Below, piece after piece: positions 8,613 to 17,568 of a stretch of DNA of 64,000 nucleotides. The number at the start of each line of letters is the position of its first letter. The stretch's first letter is position 1. A program made the position numbers and the translations under genes. Source of the DNA: Cylindrospermum stagnale PCC 7417 (GTDB lineage Bacteria > Cyanobacteriota > Cyanobacteriia > Cyanobacteriales > Nostocaceae); assembly GCF_000317535.1 (NCBI RefSeq), contig NC_019757.1, positions 5,111,501 through 5,175,500 of the forward strand. The letters are read 5' to 3'. The notes beneath the pieces were generated by a model. The model saw only the letters and a list, made by a program, of their open reading frames with translations, ran no database searches and was not told the origin of the DNA.

Positions 8613-10085
8613 CTAGAGTCCAAAAACCCTCAAAAGTCCAAAAATCACACCTAAAGGCCCGGCAACAGTGTTGAGACCATCAGTAGCCCTGGCCAAGCCA
8701 GAACGGTTGACCACCACGACATCATTGTTGCGAAGTATAGGATTACGTTCCTCATTAATTCCTTGAGAGAAGTCTACTTTAACTGCACGTTTCGTGACAG
8801 TACCATTAGGGTTGAGACGAATCAAATCTACAGTAGCTGTTTTAGCTCTAGAATCGTTGAATCCGCCAGCAGCAAGCAGTGCTTGATTTAATGAGCTATT
8901 CGGCTGAAGCGCTGTCACCCCTGGTGCTTTGACTTCGCCCACCACACCTACTTGAATTCTTGTAGGAGACAACGTAGTAGTAGCTAATTGAGTAGCTTCT
9001 GCTGAACTAATCTCTGTTGCCGTAGGAATAATAATCGTATCTCCATCTTGCACAACTACGTCTTGATTAATATCGCCACTCTCCAATAGTTGCCAAAGAT
9101 TGATATCTATAGTTTGCTCTGATCCCGTTCTCGTGGGTCGGCGTAACTTAAGATTGCGAATATCAGCTTGTGATGTAATTCCCCCAGCTAGTTGAATTGT
9201 CCGCATCACCGTTGGCAGACCACTGCCAGCTGCGCCACCAGCCCCTCCATCTGTAGCACCTGCGGTGACAAGATAGGAACCGGGGCGGTTAACTTGACCA
9301 ATTATTGCTACCGTGCGGGGTGTGGTTGGGCTGGCAGCAAAGTTAGCTGCAAATAAATTGCGTGCTTCTGCCACGTTGAAGTTAGTTGCAGTTGGCACAA
9401 CTATCGTGTCTCCATCCCGTAAGGTAATATCCTGGGATATCCTGCCTGTTTGGACGAGTTCTTTCAAATTGAGAGTGACGACTTGCTCTGAAGAGCGTCC
9501 TATCTTGCGTCGTAATTCAACTTGAGTCACATCTGCCGACAACGTCACCCCTTGCGCTGTCGTGAGTGCGGCTAACACGGTTGGGTATTGTACCCCTGGA
9601 TTGTTTCCCGCGCCTCCGCTTAAACTCAGAGTGTAAGCCCCTGGTCGTGTCACCTCTCCGGCAACAAAAATATTTATGGGACGAGGTGATAACAGATTGA
9701 CGGAGATCAGAGGACGTTTGAGAAAGCGAGCGTATCTTTTGGCAATTTCGTCAGCAGCCTGTTCGGTTGTTAATCCAAGAACGGGTACACTGCCAATTAA
9801 AGGTAGGTTAATCGAACCACCTGGGGGAATTTGGTATTCACCTGTATATTCTGGTACTTCAAATACATTGACACGTATGAGATCACCGCCGCCTAAAGAG
9901 TAATCTGTAGCTAACGGTGAAGTTGATAATACTGCTTTTGTAGTTGGTGATACTGGTTGTAAAGTTGGTAATCCTGGTTGTCTCTGAGCTAGGCTGGTAG
10001 ACGGCAAAGCGATATTGACAGCCGTGAACAAAGCCGCACCTGCAAATGACTGGGTGAGGAATTTCCGTAAACCTATATTAATCAT
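8613..10085 (-). CDS. Outer-membrane polysaccharide export protein (Wza-like, SLBB domains)
   Basis: The 490-aa protein has an N-terminal signal peptide (hydrophobic to about residue 33, ending SLAQ). The polysaccharide export domain follows (YSLGGGDLIRVNVFEVPEYTGEYQIPPGGSINLPLIG, about 62-140). Next come repeated SLBB-like modules, recognisable from FVAGEVTRPGAYTL, AIIGQVNRPGSYLV and GVVGEVKAPGV, each with an LRDGDTIVVPTAT or VQDGDTIIIPTAT segment. It would form the outer-membrane channel for exopolysaccharide. No tyrosine kinase, polymerase or glycosyltransferase gene is adjacent. Confidence 0.92.
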   Translation of the reverse strand: MINIGLRKFLTQSFAGAALFTAVNIALPSTSLAQRQPGLPTLQPVSPTTKAVLSTSPLATDYSLGGGDLIRVNVFEVPEYTGEYQIPPGGSINLPLIGSVPVLGLTTEQAADEIAKRYARFLKRPLISVNLLSPRPINIFVAGEVTRPGAYTLSLSGGAGNNPGVQYPTVLAALTTAQGVTLSADVTQVELRRKIGRSSEQVVTLNLKELVQTGRISQDITLRDGDTIVVPTATNFNVAEARNLFAANFAASPTTPRTVAIIGQVNRPGSYLVTAGATDGGAGGAAGSGLPTVMRTIQLAGGITSQADIRNLKLRRPTRTGSEQTIDINLWQLLESGDINQDVVVQDGDTIIIPTATEISSAEATQLATTTLSPTRIQVGVVGEVKAPGVTALQPNSSLNQALLAAGGFNDSRAKTATVDLIRLNPNGTVTKRAVKVDFSQGINEERNPILRNNDVVVVNRSGLARATDGLNTVAGPLGVIFGLLRVFGL

Positions 10086-10770
10086 ATTTACCTGAGACTC
10101 TGAGACTACGAGCTGCGAAGTACTGTCTAAACATTTTATTGTTGACTATACTTAAATATTCAAGTTCCCCGACACTCTTATTTTCCAGGAAATGCTTGAC
10201 TTTCCGGAGGTAAATTATTTATTGAACTTGAATTTTTAATGAACTTAATTTAAAGCTAAACCATGTTGAATACAGCAATCATCAATGAATAGCAAACTTA
10301 TCGTGAAAGATGTCAAGAGTCAAGAGGATACAGAAAGAGTGCATTGGCTAAAATCCCTTTGTAGCAACTGCCTTTGGCATAGAGAAAGGCAGTTTTATCT
10401 GGACTGCAATGTCCAAATTTATGCTGGAAATCGGGGCTTTGGTCTACGGGCACGCCGCATAAATTATATACAGGCAAATGATAAATATAGTGATGCTCAT
10501 GATTTGATTCTGAGTAATTTTTGAGTCCAAACAAAGTAGCATAAATAACAATATATTTTATACAAAGCCCAAAAAGATAGGCAGGATAAATAGAAATTTA
10601 AGTAAGATTTTTGATGTTTTGCTACTTCTAAAAAGAGAGCAAATTTGATAACAGTCCGACTCTCTAGGTTGCTGCTATATAGTGGTAAGTAGTAAAACTT
10701 ACCACTGACAATGATAACGAGTGTCTACGTTTATTTATGCCCTGCCTAGTGAATTTAGAAATAATCCTAG
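10086..10770. other. Intergenic region, no convincing gene
   Basis: This 685-base AT-rich stretch lies between the export protein start and the end of the ABC ATPase. A 79-codon frame at 10285-10524 has no ribosome-binding site and no recognisable protein features, so I do not annotate it. A short inverted pair, ACTTACCACT/AGTGGTAAGT, occurs near 10680-10706. Confidence 0.5.
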
Positions 10771-11751
10771 TTAATTTCCTTCCTGTTGTTTTTGGATCTG
10801 TTGGATAAAAAACTCTTCCAGAGATTGACGGGATAAGTTCATCGTCAGGATTTTTCCCCCCATCAGACGGAGACTGGCAAGAAAATCATAGTAATCGTCT
10901 TGTAGTATGCCTTGCCAAGAACCATCAGGCGCAAATTCTAGACTAGGTATCCATTTTTTGATAGTTTCTGAGCTGCCACCTTGACCTTTAACGTGATATG
11001 TGGTTTCGCTGCCTAAAAGTTCATTGAGGGAGCCAGAGCAAATTAATTCCCCTTGAGCGAGGATCGCAATGCGATCGCAAATTTGCTCCACTTCACTGAG
11101 AATATGGCTGTTAAAAAAGATTGTCTTGCCAGCGGCTTTGAGTTCCAGAATAATTTCCCGCATTTGGTAGCGTCCTAGGGGATCAAGACCAGACATCGGT
11201 TCATCTAAAAACACCAAATCTGGCTCGTTAATTAGTGCCTGGGCCATACCAACACGCTGTAGCATTCCTTTGGAGTAGCGGCGAAGGAGCTTTTTGCGGG
11301 CATCAGCTTGGGATAAACCCACTAATTCCAGCAGTTGGGGAATGCGTTGACGTTGCACAGTCTGGGGAATTTGGAACAGCCCGGCGGCTAACTGCAAAAA
11401 TTCCCAGCCTGTGAGATAGTCATACAAATAAGGATTTTCTGGTAGGTAGCCAATACGTTGTTTGACACTGCGCTCACTTAGTGGCTTACCCAACAATAAT
11501 CCCCGACCAGAGGTGGGACGGATAATTCCCAGCAATAGTTTTAACAAGGTGGTTTTACCAGCACCGTTTGGCCCCAGTAATCCAAAGGTTTCTCCTTGAA
11601 AAACTTGTAAAGAACAGCTTTTCAAAGATACGACTTTTTGATTCAGCCAAAAGCCAGTGCGATAGACTTTTCGCAACTCAGAAGTTAGGACTACTGGTTG
11701 ATTGTTTGTAGGATTCGGTTGAGAATCAGATCTGTCTGCAACAGACTTCAT
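10771..11751 (-). CDS. ABC transporter ATP-binding protein (ABC-2 type)
   Basis: From the start chosen at 11751 (MKSVADRS) the protein is 326 aa. In-frame starts up to 11820 exist but add a segment without family likeness. Walker A is GPNGAGKTT, the signature region is RYSKGMLQRVGMAQAL and Walker B is LVFLDEPMSGLDP. The SKGM signature is the variant seen in ABC-2 export ATPases rather than importers. A C-terminal extension of about 90 residues follows, as in NatA/CcmA-type ATPases. No permease lies beside it, so the substrate is unknown. The hisB gene is immediately upstream on the same strand. Confidence 0.9.
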   Translation of the reverse strand: MKSVADRSDSQPNPTNNQPVVLTSELRKVYRTGFWLNQKVVSLKSCSLQVFQGETFGLLGPNGAGKTTLLKLLLGIIRPTSGRGLLLGKPLSERSVKQRIGYLPENPYLYDYLTGWEFLQLAAGLFQIPQTVQRQRIPQLLELVGLSQADARKKLLRRYSKGMLQRVGMAQALINEPDLVFLDEPMSGLDPLGRYQMREIILELKAAGKTIFFNSHILSEVEQICDRIAILAQGELICSGSLNELLGSETTYHVKGQGGSSETIKKWIPSLEFAPDGSWQGILQDDYYDFLASLRLMGGKILTMNLSRQSLEEFFIQQIQKQQEGN

Positions 11752-11822
11752 AAAACTTTTAGAAATTGGGAAACCCCGTGCATTCATACCGGGGAGGAAA
11801 CACGTCACGAAGTATAACAAAT

Positions 11823-12497
11823 TTATAAAACGCCTTTAGAACTGGGAATCAGCCCCCCACGACGGGGATCGATTTCCACCGCCATTCGCATTGCTCTAGC
11901 AAAAGCCTTAAATGTTGCTTCAATGATGTGATGAGAATTAATGCCATCTAGTTGGCGAATATGCAGCGTCATTTGGCTATGGTTCACCACCGCCACAAAA
12001 AATTCGCGCACTAGTTGGGTGTCGTAGGTCCCCACCCGCTGGGTAGGAATTTGCAACCCGTAGCTGATGTAGGGACGTCCGGAAAAGTCTAGGGACACCT
12101 GAATTAAAGCTTCATCCAGAGGTGCGAGAAAATTACCAAAGCGGACAATACCTTTCCTGTCACCTAATGCTTGACTCAAAGCTTGCCCTAAGGTGATTCC
12201 CACATCTTCGTTGGTGTGGTGGTCATCAATTTCTAAGTCTCCCTTGGCTTGAACATCCAGGTCAATCAGCCCGTGGGAGGCAATTTGCTGCAACATGTGA
12301 TCTAAAAACGGAATGCCGGTTGCTGCTTTACAGATTCCTCTACCATCTAAGTTAATCGTAACTTGAACATCAGTTTCGCCTGTGGTGCGGTGAACTGAAG
12401 CCATCCGAGGAGTAAAGCTTGGCTGGTCTTGGTGTGAGGAAGTAATTTGGCGTTGGACAGAGTCCTTACTGAAGGTATCGCTGATTTGCATAGTCAT
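11823..12497 (-). CDS. hisB: Imidazoleglycerol-phosphate dehydratase
   Basis: This enzyme catalyses a middle step of histidine synthesis in the cytosol. It shows the metal-binding repeats [13 protein letters not shown] and [11 protein letters not shown], and later [33 protein letters not shown], with the C-terminal RRGG and PSSKGVL. The frame starts at 12497; a second ATG two codons on (12491) is equally possible. The chain is monofunctional, without the phosphatase half found in enterobacterial HisB. It lies between fabI and the ABC ATPase, all on the minus strand. Confidence 0.96.
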   Translation of the reverse strand: MTMQISDTFSKDSVQRQITSSHQDQPSFTPRMASVHRTTGETDVQVTINLDGRGICKAATGIPFLDHMLQQIASHGLIDLDVQAKGDLEIDDHHTNEDVGITLGQALSQALGDRKGIVRFGNFLAPLDEALIQVSLDFSGRPYISYGLQIPTQRVGTYDTQLVREFFVAVVNHSQMTLHIRQLDGINSHHIIEATFKAFARAMRMAVEIDPRRGGLIPSSKGVL

Positions 12498-12580
12498 TTG
12501 CTAATGGTTAATGTCTAAGGGGTAATGGGGAAGGGCTAATAGTTTGATCCAATTACCTCTTCCCTAATTCCCAAATCTTA

Positions 12581-13357
12581 TTACATACCCATAATTTCAT
12601 ATCCAGCATCTACATACAGGACTTGCCCAGTAATTCCGCTAGACAAATCACTAGACAAGAAAGCCGCAGTATTACCAACTTCTTGCTGAGTTACAGTGCG
12701 CCGGAGGGGGGCCACTTGCTCTACATGATGAATCATATCCAATATCCCACCTACCGCTGAAGATGCCAAAGTGCGGATGGGCCCGGCGGAGATGGCATTC
12801 ACCCGAATATTTTGCGGTCCTAGTTCAGCGGCCAAATAACGCACACTAGCTTCCAATCCTGCTTTGGCTACGCCCATAAGATTATAGTTAGGAATCACCT
12901 TCACGCCGCCTAAATAGGTGAGGGTAATAATACTACCTCCCTCTGTCATCAGCGGTTTAGCCGCACCACTTAACTGCACCAGTGAGTAGGTGCTGATTTC
13001 TAGCGCTGTGTTGAAGCCAGAACGAGAGGTTTGGCTAAAATCTCCACTCAAATCGTCTTTGTTAGCAAAGGCCAGACAATGGATCAGGATGTCTATTCTG
13101 CCCCATTTATCGCGGATAGTCTCAAAGGTAGATTGAATCTGTTCATCGTTTTGGACATTGCAGGGAAGAAATAAGCTAGGGGTCAGGGGTTCTACCAATT
13201 CTGCAACTTTTTTCTCCATCTTGCCTCGTTCATCTGGCAAGTAGGTAATGCCTAGGTTAGCTCCTGCTTTGTGCAATTGTTGGGCGATCCCCCAGGCGAT
13301 CGAGCGGTTATTGGCAATACCTGTAACAAGGGCGTTTTTTCCGGACAGATTAAGCAT
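12581..13357 (-). CDS. fabI: Enoyl-[acyl-carrier-protein] reductase (NADH)
   Basis: This enzyme performs the last reductive step of fatty-acid elongation. From MLNLSGKNALVTGIANNRSIAWG at 13357 the protein has 258 aa, the usual FabI length; an upstream ATG at 13378 adds seven odd residues. It shows the FabI-type glycine-rich nucleotide loop (GIANNRSIAWG) and the catalytic Tyr-x6-Lys in YNLMGVAK, with SAGPIRT and QVLYVDAGYEIMGM near the end. It is divergent from ntcA, with a shared promoter region of about 380 bases. Confidence 0.96.
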   Translation of the reverse strand: MLNLSGKNALVTGIANNRSIAWGIAQQLHKAGANLGITYLPDERGKMEKKVAELVEPLTPSLFLPCNVQNDEQIQSTFETIRDKWGRIDILIHCLAFANKDDLSGDFSQTSRSGFNTALEISTYSLVQLSGAAKPLMTEGGSIITLTYLGGVKVIPNYNLMGVAKAGLEASVRYLAAELGPQNIRVNAISAGPIRTLASSAVGGILDMIHHVEQVAPLRRTVTQQEVGNTAAFLSSDLSSGITGQVLYVDAGYEIMGM

Positions 13358-13738
13358 AAAAATTGTAAATGCGATCAATCATTTAGGAGCATACTAGAAT
13401 CTGAGGCGAGTTTGTCTTTGTTTAGCACAGAATTTGTAAAAATGATGATTGGCAATCTTTGGAAAGCAGCAACAAAACGACCTGTTATTCCTTAAGATAT
13501 TCTCAAGATATTAGGAATTTTTCGGTAAAAATCCTTTTATCTACAGATACAGGAACTGCTGATCAACAATAAATAGCTGAAAAAAACAATAATTATGTAT
13601 CATTATAAACAAATAGCTATGAAGTATTGAGTTTGAGTATAGGAAAGTACAGAAAGGTTGACGGTGTCTTCTTGATTTTTCGGGTGTATTCTTAGGTAAT
13701 CAGTTTTTGTTTTTCCGGCATTGGGTAGGGGAAGGGAG
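13358..13738. other. fabI-ntcA divergent promoter region
   Basis: This 381-base spacer is AT-rich and noncoding. It holds the NtcA-type box annotated separately and a purine-rich GGGGAAGGGAG just before the ntcA ATG. Confidence 0.7.
13637..13650 (+). promoter_or_regulatory. Predicted NtcA-binding site upstream of ntcA
   Basis: The sequence GTATAGGAAAGTAC is a perfect GTA-N8-TAC palindrome, 88 bases before the ntcA ATG. NtcA is known to activate its own promoter in heterocystous cyanobacteria. I could not place a clean TAN3T -10 box exactly 22-23 bases downstream; a candidate TATTCT starts at 13688. Confidence 0.7.
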
Positions 13739-14410
13739 ATGATCGTGACACAAGATAAAGCCCTAGCAAATGTTTTTCGTCAGATGGCGACCGGAGCGTT
13801 TCCGCCGGTTGTGGAAACTTTTGAACGCAATAAAACGATCTTTTTTCCCGGCGATCCTGCCGAACGAGTTTATTTTCTTCTCAAGGGTGCTGTGAAACTT
13901 TCCAGGGTGTACGAGGCAGGAGAAGAAATAACGGTAGCACTGCTGCGGGAAAATAGTGTTTTTGGTGTGTTATCACTGCTGACGGGAAATAAGTCAGATA
14001 GGTTTTACCATGCGGTGGCTTTTACGCCTGTAGAATTGCTGTCAGCGCCAATTGAACAAGTGGAGCAAGCACTCAAGGAAAATCCCGAATTATCAATGTT
14101 AATGCTGCGGGGCCTATCTTCGCGGATTTTACAAACAGAGATGATGATTGAAACCCTTGCTCACCGAGATATGGGTTCCAGATTGGTGAGTTTTCTGTTA
14201 ATTCTCTGTCGGGATTTTGGCGTTCCTTGTGCTGATGGGATCACAATTGACCTAAAGCTATCTCATCAGGCGATCGCCGAAGCAATTGGTTCTACTCGCG
14301 TGACTGTCACCAGGTTACTTGGGGATTTGCGTGAAAAGAAGATGATTTCAATCCACAAAAAGAAGATTACTGTGCATAAACCTGTTACTTTAAGTAGGCA
14401 ATTCACTTAA
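13739..14410 (+). CDS. ntcA: Global nitrogen regulator NtcA
   Basis: NtcA is a CRP-family activator that senses 2-oxoglutarate and controls nitrogen assimilation and heterocyst development. From the ATG at 13739 ([16 protein letters not shown]) it has 223 aa, the usual length; the frame is open six codons further upstream but the ribosome-binding site favours 13739. The effector domain spans about 20-120 and the dimer helix includes [27 protein letters not shown]. The C-terminal helix-turn-helix is [24 protein letters not shown]. The sequence appears almost identical to Nostoc/Anabaena NtcA. Confidence 0.98.
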
Positions 14411-14750
14411 AAACAACCGGGGGTATAGAGGTGGCACGGTGCGATTTTAGATTTTGGATTTTGGATTGAGAATTTATCAGCGGGAATCCAAAACTATCTG
14501 CTAGAACGCCCAGCATCGACGGCAAACAGACACAGAGAACAAGGTATCCTGATTCTCCAGCTACTGGATCAACGGACTCAAAACAATCCAAAATCTAAAA
14601 TTGAGTGACACGGACAGTTGGAGGTAAATCTAAAAATTGAGTAATTTCAGCTTTTGCCAATCTCTACTCCCCAACAGAAAATGGTTGAAAGTAGTAGGCT
14701 GTATCTGGAAGCATTATGCCGACCGCACAATACGTGAACGGTAGCTGAAG
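14411..14750. repeat. Intergenic region carrying a long-range inverted repeat of the ATTTTAGATTTTGGATT type
   Basis: The 17-base arms lie at 14444-14460 (ATTTTAGATTTTGGATT) and 14585-14601 (its exact reverse complement), enclosing about 125 bases. The same words recur near 30128-30172 and 43683-43817. No gene is seen in the spacer. Confidence 0.75.
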
Positions 14751-16241
14751 ATGACCACCGGGTACATCCTCATCGCAGCAATTTTAATTTTGGGAGGCGT
14801 GATCGCCACCGTGGGCGATCGCATTGGCACACGAGTTGGCAAAGCACGCCTCTCACTATTCAAGCTGCGTCCCAAAAACACGGCTGTACTGATAACTATT
14901 TTTACTGGTGGGTTGATTTCTGCATCAACTCTAGCAATTTTATTTACTGCTGACGAAGGATTACGCAAGGGAGTCTTTGAGTTAGAAGATATTCAAAAAG
15001 ACCTGAGGCAGAAGCGGGAACTGCTAAAAACCGCAGAAACCCAGAAAAGCCAGGTAGAAAGTCAACTAAACCAAGCCAGGAAAGAACAAGCTCAGGCACA
15101 GCAAGATTTACAGAAAATTAATCAGTCGTTGCAGGCGGCAAATGCCAAGCAACAAGCAACCGAAGCCCAACTCAACCGCACCATCAGCCGACAAGCTCAA
15201 ACTCAAGCTCAACTCCAACGCACCCAAAGCCATCTGGGTCAAGTGGTAATTCGCTATCAACAAGCGATCGCCGAACTGCAAAGCGTTTACGATCAGCGAA
15301 AGGCACTACAGGCGGCAGTTGAACAACTAAAGACAGAACGCCAACGACTGTACGCCGAAGCAAAAAAAGCGATTGACGAAGCTAAAACAGCGATCGCCAA
15401 ACGCGATCGCGAACTTGCTAACCGTCAAGAAACCATTCAACAACGCGATCGCAAAATTGCTCAACTAGATCAACTAATTCAAAATCGCAATCTAGAAATT
15501 ACAGAACGAGAGCAAGTGATTGCCAAACGGGAATCTCGCCTCAAAGAACTGGAAAAACAACAGGAATCTCTAGAACAGGAAGTGGCAAGGCTGGAAAAAT
15601 ATTACCAGTCTTACCGCGACCTGCGTCTGGGCAAGTTGGCGATAATTCGCGGTCAAGTTCTAGCTGCTGCTGTTGTTCGCGTTGACAAAGCCCCCGCTGC
15701 CCGTCAAGCGGTGATCAAACTTTTACAGGAAGCCGACCGAAATGCCAATCTCGAATTAACTGAACCGGGGACAAATCCCTCAAATGTAGAGATCCTCTAC
15801 GTTACCCAAGATAGAATTGAGCAACTGATCAAGCAAATTGATGATGGTCGAGAATACGTCGTGCGAATTTTCTCCGCAGGCAATTATGTCAGGGGAGAAA
15901 AACAAATCGAATTTTTTGCCGATACAGCAAGAAATCAACGGGTCTTTTCAGCAGGTGAATTACTAGCCACAACCACCGCCGATCCGAAAACGATGACATC
16001 TTATCAGCTGCGGCAGCGACTGGATCTGCTAATTTCCGCTTCGCAATTTCGCGCCCGAAATGCCGGCATTGTCGAAAATGTGCAAATAGAAGGTACTTTC
16101 CTGCGCTTTGTTTCCCAACTGAGGTTGTATGGTCAGCCATTGGAGATCAAAGCGATCGCCGCAGAGGACACCTTTACCGCCGGGCCACTAAGAGTGAGAC
16201 TAATCGCAATCATCAACGGACAAATTATTTTTAGCACCTAA
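14751..16241 (+). CDS. DUF3084 coiled-coil membrane protein
   Basis: The 496-aa protein begins with two N-terminal membrane segments (about 5-20 and 43-65), with the conserved VGDRIGTRVGKARLSLFKLRPKNTAVLITI between them. A long Gln/Lys/Glu-rich coiled coil (about 75-290) is followed by a C-terminal globular part (about 295-496). This architecture is typical of the cyanobacterial DUF3084 family, whose function is not established. Several GCGATCGC palindromes lie inside the coding sequence. The YqgF-like gene follows after 39 bases of heptamer repeat, so cotranscription is likely. Confidence 0.9.
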   Translation: MTTGYILIAAILILGGVIATVGDRIGTRVGKARLSLFKLRPKNTAVLITIFTGGLISASTLAILFTADEGLRKGVFELEDIQKDLRQKRELLKTAETQKSQVESQLNQARKEQAQAQQDLQKINQSLQAANAKQQATEAQLNRTISRQAQTQAQLQRTQSHLGQVVIRYQQAIAELQSVYDQRKALQAAVEQLKTERQRLYAEAKKAIDEAKTAIAKRDRELANRQETIQQRDRKIAQLDQLIQNRNLEITEREQVIAKRESRLKELEKQQESLEQEVARLEKYYQSYRDLRLGKLAIIRGQVLAAAVVRVDKAPAARQAVIKLLQEADRNANLELTEPGTNPSNVEILYVTQDRIEQLIKQIDDGREYVVRIFSAGNYVRGEKQIEFFADTARNQRVFSAGELLATTTADPKTMTSYQLRQRLDLLISASQFRARNAGIVENVQIEGTFLRFVSQLRLYGQPLEIKAIAAEDTFTAGPLRVRLIAIINGQIIFST

Positions 16242-16246
16242 TTAAA

Positions 16247-16280
16247 TTTTGAATTTTGAATTTTGAATTTTGAATTTTTT
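16247..16280 (+). repeat. Tandem heptamer repeat (TTTTGAA)n
   Basis: About 4.5 copies of TTTTGAA fill nearly the whole gap between the DUF3084 stop and the next ATG at 16281. Short tandem heptamers are common in Nostoc-type genomes. Copy number may vary and change the ribosome-binding context of the next gene. Confidence 0.85.
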
Positions 16281-16727
16281 ATGACTTACCGTGAATTTTC
16301 ACCAACACAACCAGTTATTTTAGGCTTTGATCCAGGTAAAGATAAGTGTGGTATTGCGGTGATGGGACTGGATCGGCAGCTATATTATCATGAGGTGGTG
16401 ATGGCATCAGATGCGATCGCCAATATTGAGACACTACGCCAAAAATATCCCATTTCCTTGTTGGTGATGGGTAACCAAACTACAGCCAAGCAGTGGAAAC
16501 AGCAACTGCAACAGCAATTAGCAGAGCCGCTGAATATTATTTTAGTGGATGAACGCTATAGCACCTTAGAAGCACGCGATCGCTATTGGCAGATGTACCC
16601 ACCGCAAGGACTAACAAAGCTATTACCAAAGGGTTTGCGGCAGCCACCAAGGCCGATAGATGACATTGTCGCTATCCTTTTGATCGAAAGATACTTAAAT
16701 CGCCTCACCGAATCAGTTAACAACTAA
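16281..16727 (+). CDS. RNase H-fold nuclease-like protein, YqgF/RuvX family
   Basis: From the ATG at 16281 (MTYREFSPTQP) the protein has 148 aa; a TTG frame extension would be encoded by the heptamer repeat and is unlikely. The conserved acidic positions are visible: GFDPGKDKCGIAVMG (first strand Asp), LVDERYSTLEARDRYW (Glu) and RPIDDIVAILLIERYL (Asp). Relatives process the 5' end of 16S rRNA or act as resolvase-like nucleases. This one is more divergent than the canonical YqgF, so the substrate is uncertain. Confidence 0.75.
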   Translation: MTYREFSPTQPVILGFDPGKDKCGIAVMGLDRQLYYHEVVMASDAIANIETLRQKYPISLLVMGNQTTAKQWKQQLQQQLAEPLNIILVDERYSTLEARDRYWQMYPPQGLTKLLPKGLRQPPRPIDDIVAILLIERYLNRLTESVNN

Positions 16728-16747
16728 CTCATAATTCAGCCCGAATA

Positions 16748-16786
16748 GCTTCCTGTAGGTTGGGTTGAGGAACGAAACCCAACATT
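16748..16786 (+). repeat. 39-base hairpin repeat, copy 1
   Basis: This unit contains GTTGGGTT...AAACCCAAC as inverted arms around GAGGAACG. It is exactly repeated at 16827-16865, and the pair lies between two convergent genes. A further perfect inverted pair, ATTCACTGA/TCAGTGAAT, follows directly (16783-16801). Confidence 0.9.
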
Positions 16787-16826
16787 CACTGAATCAGTGA
16801 ATTAGGCAGGCGTAATTACATACAAG

Positions 16827-16865
16827 GCTTCCTGTAGGTTGGGTTGAGGAACGAAACCCAACATT
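16827..16865 (+). repeat. 39-base hairpin repeat, copy 2
   Basis: This is an identical copy of 16748-16786 with the GTTGGGTT/AACCCAAC stem. It sits a few bases beyond the stop of the minus-strand DUF3146 gene and could act as its terminator hairpin. Confidence 0.9.
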
Positions 16866-16871
16866 TTCAAC

Positions 16872-17135
16872 TTATAACTCAGCCCGAATAGTAAAAGCAT
16901 AATCTCCTCCCGGCTCTAGCTGGTAATCTTGTTGTTCCAAAAAGCGGCCGAGGGGTTCTTTAATTAATGCACGACCTTGGGAAGGCTTCACAGAAAGTTC
17001 TCCCCGACGAAAATGCCACTGGAAATGCCACTCAAAGCTACCCGCGCTCACTTCACCTTCAAGAAAGCCGTGTTGCCAAGATTGGCGAGTAATTCTGACA
17101 TGGGCAATGGTTTCTGGCAGACGCTTGGCACTCAC
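16872..17135 (-). CDS. DUF3146 family protein
   Basis: This small soluble protein (87 aa) is rich in Trp and aromatic residues. The core GSFEWHFQWHFRRGELSVKPSQGRALIKEPLGRFLEQQDYQLEPGGDYAFTIRAEL matches what I know of the cyanobacterial DUF3146 family. No catalytic motif, signal peptide or membrane segment is seen. Function unknown. It is convergent with the YqgF-like gene. Confidence 0.8.
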   Translation of the reverse strand: MSAKRLPETIAHVRITRQSWQHGFLEGEVSAGSFEWHFQWHFRRGELSVKPSQGRALIKEPLGRFLEQQDYQLEPGGDYAFTIRAEL

Positions 17136-17418
17136 GATGCTTTATGTCAAGTATGGGATAAAAGCCAACTATGTAGGCTACTTATTTTATTTAACAAAGA
17201 TATCTTAAATTGACAAACTGACAAAGAAGAGGTGGACGAGTGAACTCACGCACCACTTGCTTCAAGTCGGCTCCGCCGACGGCAGTCGCTTTATACCTCT
17301 TAACCCTAGTCGAGTGCTGCCTCCCCAACACAGTGGCTTGGCTACCAAAACCAAGCCTGACGGGAGAAGGCTTATAAGTGTAAACACTAAAGAATAAAAG
17401 CAGGTTCATCTAGCGCTT

Positions 17419-17568
17419 ATGGCTGCTCTTGCTGGCGTTGGTGTGATGACTGGAGGGGCGGCTGTTGTTGCATTTGGTGCAGGTTTTGCTGCTTGGAAGT
17501 TTATCAAAGGAAATAAGAACGCTCCTAAGCAGATTTTGAAAAAGTTGGAGGCTAAACTTTATTCCTGA
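17419..17568 (+). CDS. Small Gly/Ala-rich membrane-type peptide, 49 aa
   Basis: This ATG frame is too short for routine calling. It encodes an N-terminal hydrophobic Ala/Gly-rich stretch of about 28 residues (starting MAALAGVGVMTGGAAVVAFG), then a basic, Lys-rich tail (KFIKGNKNAPKQILKKLEAKLYS). One membrane helix with a cationic tail is a plausible reading. It could be a small membrane protein, a bacteriocin-like peptide or a type I toxin. Nothing identifies a family. The upstream AGCAGG is only a weak ribosome-binding site. Confidence 0.4.
   Translation: MAALAGVGVMTGGAAVVAFGAGFAAWKFIKGNKNAPKQILKKLEAKLYS

Noticed and set aside
10285-10524. 79-codon frame between the export protein and the ABC ATPase
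   Set aside because: No ribosome-binding site, no recognisable protein features, and an equally long frame lies on the opposite strand.
16748-16865. Two identical 39-base repeats considered as a CRISPR array
   Set aside because: Only two units, each a self-contained hairpin, with a 40-base spacer that itself holds a palindrome; no cas genes nearby.
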